A stretch of 5,289 nucleotides of DNA from positions 1 through 5,289 of the forward strand of contig DGDL01000030.1 in the NCBI GenBank assembly GCA_002385415.1, given 5' to 3'. Made by a program: the position numbers and the translations under genes. The notes under the pieces were generated by a model. The model was not told the origin of the DNA. It was given only the letters and a program-made list of their open reading frames with translations, and searched no databases. Numbering within the stretch: position 1 is the first letter of the stretch; each line of letters starts with the position of its first letter. Of the stretch, positions 1-3,616 are shown in pieces. This DNA comes from Clostridiales bacterium UBA3953. Its GTDB lineage: Bacteria > Bacillota > Clostridia > Oscillospirales > CAG-272.

Positions 1-19
1 AGATGTGTATAAGAGACAG
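1..19 (+). other. Tn5/Nextera mosaic-end adapter remnant (sequencing artefact)
   Basis: The first 19 bases read AGATGTGTATAAGAGACAG, which is exactly the Tn5 transposase mosaic end used in Nextera tagmentation libraries. It lies flush with the left edge and directly abuts coding sequence of the truncated phosphatase gene. The simplest reading is untrimmed adapter at a contig end rather than a real transposon end: no transposase or second mosaic end is present. Genomic sequence should be taken to begin at position 20. Confidence 0.97.
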
Positions 20-483
20 CCGCCGAGGTTTTGAGCGGCGCACATGCCGATATAGTTGTCACCAGCTTTGACACAACGCTCACCTATGACAAGCTCAATG
101 CTGCGTGCAGGCTTATTCGAGGCGGCGCCGAGTATATCTGCACTCATCCCGACTATAATTGCCCCACCGAGGACGGATTTATCCCGGATAGCGGTGCCAT
201 CGCCGCCGCGGTAACCGCGTCGACCGGCGTGAAACCGCGGTTCTTCGGCAAGCCATACCGCGAGACAATCGAGATGATAGCCGAGCTGACCGGTGCCCAG
301 CCCGCCGAGATGTGCATCTTCGGCGACAGGCTTTACACCGACATCGCGCTTGGCAAACAAAACGGCGTATTCGCCGCACTCGTGCTGACCGGCGAGACAA
401 AATCCGGCGACCTTGAAAAATCAGAGCTGCAGCCCGATATTGTAATAGTGTCACTGGCCGACGCGCCCGCGCTGACATGGTAA
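20..483 (+). CDS. HAD-IIA family phosphatase, C-terminal part (5' truncated)
   Basis: This is the C-terminal portion of a haloacid dehalogenase superfamily hydrolase of subfamily IIA (the NagD / p-nitrophenylphosphatase / AraL-like group). These are cytoplasmic Mg-dependent phosphatases acting on small phosphorylated metabolites. The reading frame is open through the adapter junction, so the TTG at 31 is not a credible start; the first complete genomic codon is at 22. Numbering from that TTG, residues 13-65 look like the C2 cap, with the typical FDTTLTY stretch, CPTEDGFIPD and a small-residue helix. Motif III Lys is in FGKPY (Lys74), and motif IV is GDRLYTDI (Asp99, Asp104). The N-terminal nucleophile motif DxDGT and motif II are missing, about 100 residues judged by the usual length near 260. 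The C-terminus is complete, ending at a TAA just before a hairpin terminator. It converges on the XRE regulator gene. The exact substrate cannot be told from this fragment. Confidence 0.88.
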
Positions 484-485
484 AC

Positions 486-525
486 AAAGCACCTTTACCC
501 AATTTAGGTGGGCAAAGGTGCTTTT
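486..525. terminator. Intrinsic terminator between convergent genes, possibly bidirectional
   Basis: Arms at 486-500 and 510-524 form a 15-bp stem around a 9-base loop (501-509), starting 3 bases after the phosphatase stop codon. In the + strand RNA, position 497 against 513 is an A-C mismatch, and the stem is followed by only a short T run (522-525). In the - strand RNA the same pair becomes a U-G wobble, so the stem is continuous, and the downstream bases are moderately U-rich (GCTTTGTTTA). The hairpin lies 52 bases beyond the stop of the XRE gene on the - strand, so it could end both transcripts. Confidence 0.8.
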
Positions 526-576
526 CATTCGGCGGGTTGAGAGTATTTTTTGTAGAATTCCCCTCGGCTTATCCTG

Positions 577-1650
577 TCATTTTATAAACTTCTCAATCAG
601 CGCGGAATACTCGGCAAAATCGCGCAAATCCGCAAGTGTTTGGTTTTGCGTGGTTTGCAGGTACTTTGCGATAAATCGTGCCAGGTCAGCCGTTCCAAAC
701 GATTCGACCAGCCAATCGTGCAGCACAGCGTCGCTTATCGCCGCCTGCGAAAGCGCTTTCGCGGCGCACAGCTCTTTTTCGCGTATGCGCAAAATGTCGG
801 CGGGCTCGCCACCTGAAAAAGCAAGCCTGTTTGCCAGCTCGGCAAATGCCGCGTATTCAAACACTGCAAACACGCTTTCGCCCGAGCTTTCGCGCAGCTC
901 GGAAAAACTGTCGGCTATACTTTCACAGCGCGCGAGAGCCTCTGCTTTTCCAATCCCCTGCCGGTACCATATCGCCTTAATCAGCTTGTTTGCGGTAAAA
1001 TCCGCAAGCTCATAGAGATTGCGGCAGACCCGGTACCTGAATTCGGGGGTATCTTTGGCGTATAGCTGCTCGGTTTTCTGCCCTCTTGTGCGATACCACG
1101 ACGGAAAAATCGAAAGCACTTCCGCCGCCCTGTCGGTTTTGCCCGCCGCGTGCAGCAGTTTTGCCTGCATTGCAAGCGCGTCGAGCCTTATTTCCTCGTC
1201 CGTACACGAGCCTAAAATGCAGTCGCTTATCCGCTGAAACTCGTCGGCATAAGCGAGCAGCACCGCGGGGTCATTGTCGGCATATCCGCCTGCAATGTCC
1301 CACATATAGCGGTTCATGATGCGAAAGTCCCCCGGATATGCCCTGCGCGCCTCAGCTATAAGCGTCCGGGCTTCATTGTGTCTGCCTTCGTTTTGCAGCC
1401 GGGCATAAGCCGAAAGCAACTCCTCGATTTCCAGCTCGGCTTTTGCGCTGTCATATCCCATGAGGGTGTCTATATCCACATCAAGCACACTTGCAAGCGG
1501 CACAAGCATTGTAATGTCCGGGTAAGTGTCTGACGACTCCCATTTGCTGACCGCCGCGCACGATACATTGAGCAGCTCCGCAAGCTTCTCCTGCGTGAGC
1601 CCCTTCTCCTTACGCAGCCGCCTGATGTTCTCGCCTATTTTCAGTTCCAT
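577..1650 (-). CDS. XRE-family helix-turn-helix transcriptional regulator with helical C-terminal region
   Basis: This is a 357-residue predicted cytoplasmic DNA-binding regulator. Residues about 6-60 form a Cro/C1-type (HTH_3) domain: IGENIRRLRKEKGLTQEKLA, then LLNVSCAAVSKWESSDTYPD as turn and recognition helix, then the fourth helix ending DVDIDTLMG. The rest (about 70-357) is mostly predicted helix, with TPR-like stretches such as RHNEARTLIAEARRAYPGD near 90-108. Regulators of this layout are frequent in Firmicutes; the C-terminal part may sense a ligand or partner, but its target is unknown. The ATG start at 1648-1650 is supported by the domain beginning immediately and by a GGAGAGG site 8 bases upstream. 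It is transcribed alone: a strong terminator separates it from the upstream pyk-prfB operon, and it has its own candidate promoter. A perfect palindrome in its leader suggests autoregulation (inference). The stop is TGA. Confidence 0.92.
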   Translation of the reverse strand: MELKIGENIRRLRKEKGLTQEKLAELLNVSCAAVSKWESSDTYPDITMLVPLASVLDVDIDTLMGYDSAKAELEIEELLSAYARLQNEGRHNEARTLIAEARRAYPGDFRIMNRYMWDIAGGYADNDPAVLLAYADEFQRISDCILGSCTDEEIRLDALAMQAKLLHAAGKTDRAAEVLSIFPSWYRTRGQKTEQLYAKDTPEFRYRVCRNLYELADFTANKLIKAIWYRQGIGKAEALARCESIADSFSELRESSGESVFAVFEYAAFAELANRLAFSGGEPADILRIREKELCAAKALSQAAISDAVLHDWLVESFGTADLARFIAKYLQTTQNQTLADLRDFAEYSALIEKFIK

Positions 1651-1658
1651 AAAGGTCG

Positions 1659-1665
1659 CCTCTCC
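1659..1665 (-). promoter_or_regulatory. Ribosome binding site of the XRE regulator
   Basis: The - strand reads GGAGAGG, followed by 8 bases and the ATG at 1650. It is a good match to the anti-Shine-Dalgarno at a normal spacing and fixes the start of the regulator gene. Confidence 0.8.
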
Positions 1666-1677
1666 GGTCTAAGTAGT

Positions 1678-1691
1678 AAACAGGCCTGTTT
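1678..1691. repeat. Perfect 14-bp palindrome in the XRE leader, candidate operator
   Basis: AAACAGGCCTGTTT is its own reverse complement over 14 bases. It lies between the candidate -10 element (1700-1705) and the ribosome binding site (1659-1665) of the XRE gene, close to the expected transcription start. XRE-family dimers typically bind short palindromes near their own promoters, so negative autoregulation is a reasonable inference. By simple counting, a 7-pair palindrome occurs at random about once per 16,000 positions, so finding one within this roughly 40-base leader is unlikely but not impossible. No second copy was noticed in the window. Confidence 0.55.
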
Positions 1692-1699
1692 CCGTTATC

Positions 1700-1728
1700 A
1701 TATTAGCATGCGAGGCGCCGGTTGTACA
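1700..1728 (-). promoter_or_regulatory. Candidate sigma-A-type promoter of the XRE regulator
   Basis: On the - strand a TGTACA element (1728-1723, 4 of 6 matches to TTGACA) is followed by exactly 17 bases and TAATAT (1705-1700, 4 of 6 to TATAAT). A TGC immediately before the -10 forms an extended -10. An overlapping TATGAT (1702-1697) is an alternative -10. The predicted start near 1693 gives a leader of about 43 bases containing the palindrome and the ribosome binding site. The matches are moderate, so this is a proposal only. Confidence 0.4.
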
Positions 1729-1749
1729 GCGAGCGTCACGCAAGCACGG

Positions 1750-1772
1750 TTTAACCCGCGGTTAAATTTTTT
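1750..1772. repeat. Inverted repeat TTTAACC/GGTTAAA followed by six T
   Basis: The arms at 1750-1756 and 1760-1766 are perfect 7-bp inverted repeats separated by CGC, and six T follow at 1767-1772. Read on the + strand it resembles a weak terminator, but no gene reads into it from the left on that strand. It lies about 20 bp upstream of the candidate -35 of the XRE gene, so it could instead be a regulatory protein site. Neither use is proven. Confidence 0.45.
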
Positions 1773-1774
1773 AA

Positions 1775-2040
1775 TAGCGGCTCATTTTTTATTTGCTTTG
1801 CAGCTACAATACAGTAAATCTGTCATTGAACAATCAATGCAGATGCAATAGCGTTATCACCGCAAATTTTTGAGATATGGCGCAGCCCTTGCCGCTGCTA
1901 TAGCTTTGCTGTCGGCTGTAAGCTCATGGGCCGGCGATGCGACGGGCAGTCAGTCGATACAGCCGCAGCCTAAACTGCCGACGCGAAGACAAAAGTATGC
2001 TGTGCGCCGCCGGCCGCAATCACATCGTGATACAGCCCCA
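1775..2040. other. Intergenic spacer without a supported gene
   Basis: This stretch of about 265 bases lies between the upstream region of the XRE gene and the terminator of the pyk-prfB operon. Reading both strands I find only short open frames without ribosome binding sites. One + strand frame beginning with TTG at 1870 encodes a hydrophobic, signal-peptide-like start, but it lacks a Shine-Dalgarno sequence and runs through the terminator hairpin and antisense to the membrane-protein gene. A - strand frame of about 22 codons ends at a TAG near 1965. A TACAAT element at 1805-1810 resembles a + strand -10 but has no good -35. No tRNA or recognisable RNA gene was seen. Confidence 0.5.
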
Positions 2041-2080
2041 AAAATAAAAATGCACGGAAGTCGGCGACTTCCGTGCATTT
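2041..2080 (-). terminator. Strong intrinsic terminator of the pyk-prfB-membrane protein operon
   Basis: Arms at 2048-2063 and 2065-2080 are perfect 16-bp inverted repeats around a single central base (2064); the core is TGCACGGAAGTCG on one side. In practice a few inner pairs open to form the loop. On the - strand the stem is followed by a T-rich tail (TTTTTATTTTT). It begins 12 bases after the stop codon of the small membrane-protein gene. On the + strand the tail is only TTTA, so the main direction is leftwards. Confidence 0.93.
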
Positions 2081-2091
2081 ATGCCGCTATA

Positions 2092-2406
2092 TTATATATT
2101 TTCGGTAAACTCTTCCTCGCTTGCGGTATCGTCGACCGGCACCTCGCGGCGGTAATACGGGCGGGGGAGCTCCTCTTCCTCGAGCAGCTCGTCCATGGCC
2201 TCGAGTATCCTGTCGTCTTCGATAACACGCTTAAGCTGTTTATAGATCATCGCCGCGCCCGCAATGCCGCTTGCCGTGCCGAATCCGAGCAAGAGCCCCG
2301 AATAGTTCTTTTTCTGTCTTATAAAAAGCACAATTGACAGCGCAATGAGGGTCAGAGACTGTACTATCAAGGTCAGCCCGACGTAAAACCTCGTTTTCTT
2401 AAGCAT
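2092..2406 (-). CDS. Small two-helix membrane protein of unknown function
   Basis: I do not recognise a family for this 104-residue protein. Residues 8-29 (hydrophobic, from FYVGLTLIVQ to LFI) and 36-55 (YSGLLLGFGTASGIAGAAMIY, Gly/Ala-rich) are two likely transmembrane helices joined by a short basic RQKKN loop. After the second helix comes a basic KQLKR patch, then a strongly acidic tail: ILEAMDELLEEEELP near 67-81 and a SEEEF ending. The start ATG at 2404-2406 is well supported by GGAGGAG 6 bases upstream. The gene begins 15 bases after the prfB stop and ends 12 bases before the terminator, so it is almost surely co-transcribed as the last gene of the operon. That both spacing and ribosome binding site are tight argues for a real gene despite its small size. 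A shadow frame on the opposite strand has no such signals. No function is proposed. Confidence 0.82.
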   Translation of the reverse strand: MLKKTRFYVGLTLIVQSLTLIALSIVLFIRQKKNYSGLLLGFGTASGIAGAAMIYKQLKRVIEDDRILEAMDELLEEEELPRPYYRREVPVDDTASEEEFTENI

Positions 2407-2412
2407 AACGGT

Positions 2413-2419
2413 CTCCTCC
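2413..2419 (-). promoter_or_regulatory. Ribosome binding site of the small membrane protein
   Basis: GGAGGAG on the - strand lies between the prfB stop codon (2422-2424) and the ATG at 2406, with 6 bases of spacing. It is the strongest Shine-Dalgarno match in the window and supports translation of the small gene. Confidence 0.85.
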
Positions 2420-2421
2420 GT

Positions 2422-3546
2422 TTATTGAATTTTACTGCTCTGTATCAGATACGCGTATATAAATCCGTCAATGTCGCCGTCCATCACGGCCTGTATGTCT
2501 CCGACCTCATAACCCGTGCGGTTGTCTTTTACCAGCGTATAGGGCATAAACACATACGAGCGTATCTGCGCGCCCCACTCTATGTTAGTTTTAACACCCT
2601 TTATGTCCTCTATGCGCTCGAGTTTTTCGCGCTGCTTGATTTCGAGCAGCTTTGCTTTCAGCATGCGGAGCGCGGTTTCCCTGTTTTGAAGCTGGCTGCG
2701 TTCCGCCTGGCAGCCAACCACTATTCCCGTTGGCTTGTGCAGGATGCGTACCGCCGAGTCGGTCTTGTTGACATGCTGGCCGCCCGCGCCGCTGGAACGG
2801 TGAGTTGTGATCTCAAGGTCGTTTTCGTTTATCTCAACCGTCTCGTCGTCGTCGGTAAATTCGGGTATGACCTCGACCGACGCAAATGAGGTATGCCTGC
2901 GTCCCGACGAGTCAAACGGCGAGACGCGCACCAGACGGTGAACGCCGTTTTCGCTTTTAAGGAACCCGTATGCATTCGGACCCGAGATTGTAATAGTCGC
3001 GCTTTTCAGCCCGGCTTCTTCCCCGTCAATCCAGTCAACAAGCTTCACTTCATAATTGTTACGCTCGCCCCAGCGGACATACATGCGGTAAAGCATTTGT
3101 GCCCAGTCCTGCGCCTCCGTTCCGCCTGCCCCGGGATGGAAGGACAAAATAGCGTTGTATGAGTCATACTCGCCGGTAAGCAGGGTTTCCAGCCTCATGC
3201 GCTCTTCAATTTTGGCGATTTCCTTGACACTTTCCAGAACCTCATCCACAACGCTGTCGTCATGTGCCTCAACGGCAAGCTCTATGAGGGTTTCGGTATC
3301 CTCGATTTTTGAAAGCAGGTTGCTGTATTCCTCCAGCTTGTCTTTCATGTTTTTGAGCTGTTTTAATATCTTGCTCGACTCCTGCTGATTTGACCAGAAA
3401 CCGTCCGATGTGGTCAGGGCCTGGAGCTCGCCGACTTTGGCACGCAGCTCGTCGCGGTGGATTGCTTTGCCAAGCTCCTCCGCTTTTTGGCGAAGTTCAC
3501 CCAGCTCGCGTTTTGCCTCGTCAAGTTGGATTAGCATATATGTCAT
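2422..3546 (-). CDS. prfB: Peptide chain release factor 2 (RF2), without programmed frameshift
   Basis: RF2 recognises UGA and UAA stop codons in the ribosomal A site and triggers hydrolysis of peptidyl-tRNA. The 374-residue product is complete (E. coli RF2 is 365). Residues about 5-115 form the helical domain 1. EYDSYNAILSFHPGAGGTEAQDWAQML (126-152) is the conserved start of the PCRF core. The stop-codon recognition tripeptide is SPF (209-211, in RVSPFDSSGRRHTSF), which marks RF2 rather than RF1 (PxT type). The catalytic GGQ is at 255-257 in SSGAGGQHVNKTDSAVR, and WGAQIRSYV near 324-332 is also typical. Most bacterial prfB genes carry an in-frame UGA near codon 26 that needs a +1 frameshift; here the frame is open throughout, with Gly-Lys-Ala-Ile-His (26-30) aligned to that place. 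It lies 50 bp after pyk and 15 bp before the membrane-protein gene, in one operon. Confidence 0.97.
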   Translation of the reverse strand: MTYMLIQLDEAKRELGELRQKAEELGKAIHRDELRAKVGELQALTTSDGFWSNQQESSKILKQLKNMKDKLEEYSNLLSKIEDTETLIELAVEAHDDSVVDEVLESVKEIAKIEERMRLETLLTGEYDSYNAILSFHPGAGGTEAQDWAQMLYRMYVRWGERNNYEVKLVDWIDGEEAGLKSATITISGPNAYGFLKSENGVHRLVRVSPFDSSGRRHTSFASVEVIPEFTDDDETVEINENDLEITTHRSSGAGGQHVNKTDSAVRILHKPTGIVVGCQAERSQLQNRETALRMLKAKLLEIKQREKLERIEDIKGVKTNIEWGAQIRSYVFMPYTLVKDNRTGYEVGDIQAVMDGDIDGFIYAYLIQSSKIQ

Positions 3547-3550
3547 TATT

Positions 3551-3556
3551 CCCTTT
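3551..3556 (-). promoter_or_regulatory. Ribosome binding site of prfB deciding its start
   Basis: AAAGGG on the - strand ends 4 bases before the ATG at 3546 and 13 bases before the next in-frame ATG at 3537. The spacing favours the first ATG, but the match is moderate and the tight spacing leaves the second start (three residues shorter) possible. Confidence 0.55.
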
Positions 3557-3586
3557 CGAATATGAGTTTAAAACGAACTATATATA

Positions 3587-3598
3587 AAACTATAGTTT
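3587..3598. repeat. 12-bp palindrome overlapping the pyk stop codon
   Basis: AAACTATAGTTT is a perfect palindrome that overlaps the TAA of pyk (3597-3599) and contains the candidate prfB -10. It lies in a very AT-rich 50-bp gap between GC-richer genes. It may be an operator or simply a by-product of AT-rich composition. Confidence 0.35.
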
Positions 3599-3616
3599 AA
3601 CATTTGTCGTTTACAA
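3589..3616 (-). promoter_or_regulatory. Candidate internal promoter for prfB
   Basis: On the - strand TTGTAA (3616-3611, 4 of 6 to TTGACA) is followed by 16 bases and TATAGT (3594-3589, 5 of 6 to TATAAT). It spans the last codons and stop of pyk and would start transcripts near 3582, about 35 bases before the prfB ATG. TATATA just downstream is an alternative -10. The AT-rich gap could produce such matches by chance. Confidence 0.35.

Noticed and set aside
1..19. The mosaic end as the edge of a genuine Tn5-like transposon
   Set aside because: It is flush with the contig end, there is no transposase or partner end, and the 19-mer is the standard tagmentation adapter.
179..1319. Several Arg-rich or Ser/Cys-rich frames opposite or overlapping the phosphatase and XRE genes
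   Set aside because: Their composition is typical of shadow frames in GC-rich coding DNA, and they lack ribosome binding sites and domain features.
1820..1860. Short repeats CATTG/CAATG and TGCA-containing words as a possible small RNA or operator
   Set aside because: The arms are only five bases, with no terminator after them and no matching promoter, so chance explains them.
1963..2050. A - strand frame encoding a plausible-looking short peptide (GLYHDVIAAGGAQHTFVFASAV)
   Set aside because: It is about 22 codons before a TAG, has no start codon with a ribosome binding site, and lies immediately beyond the operon terminator.
1870..2337. A + strand frame of 155 codons whose first 20 residues resemble a signal peptide
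   Set aside because: It starts at TTG without a Shine-Dalgarno sequence, reads straight through the strong terminator hairpin at 2041-2080 and lies antisense to the well-supported membrane-protein gene; after the hydrophobic start it has no recognisable domain.
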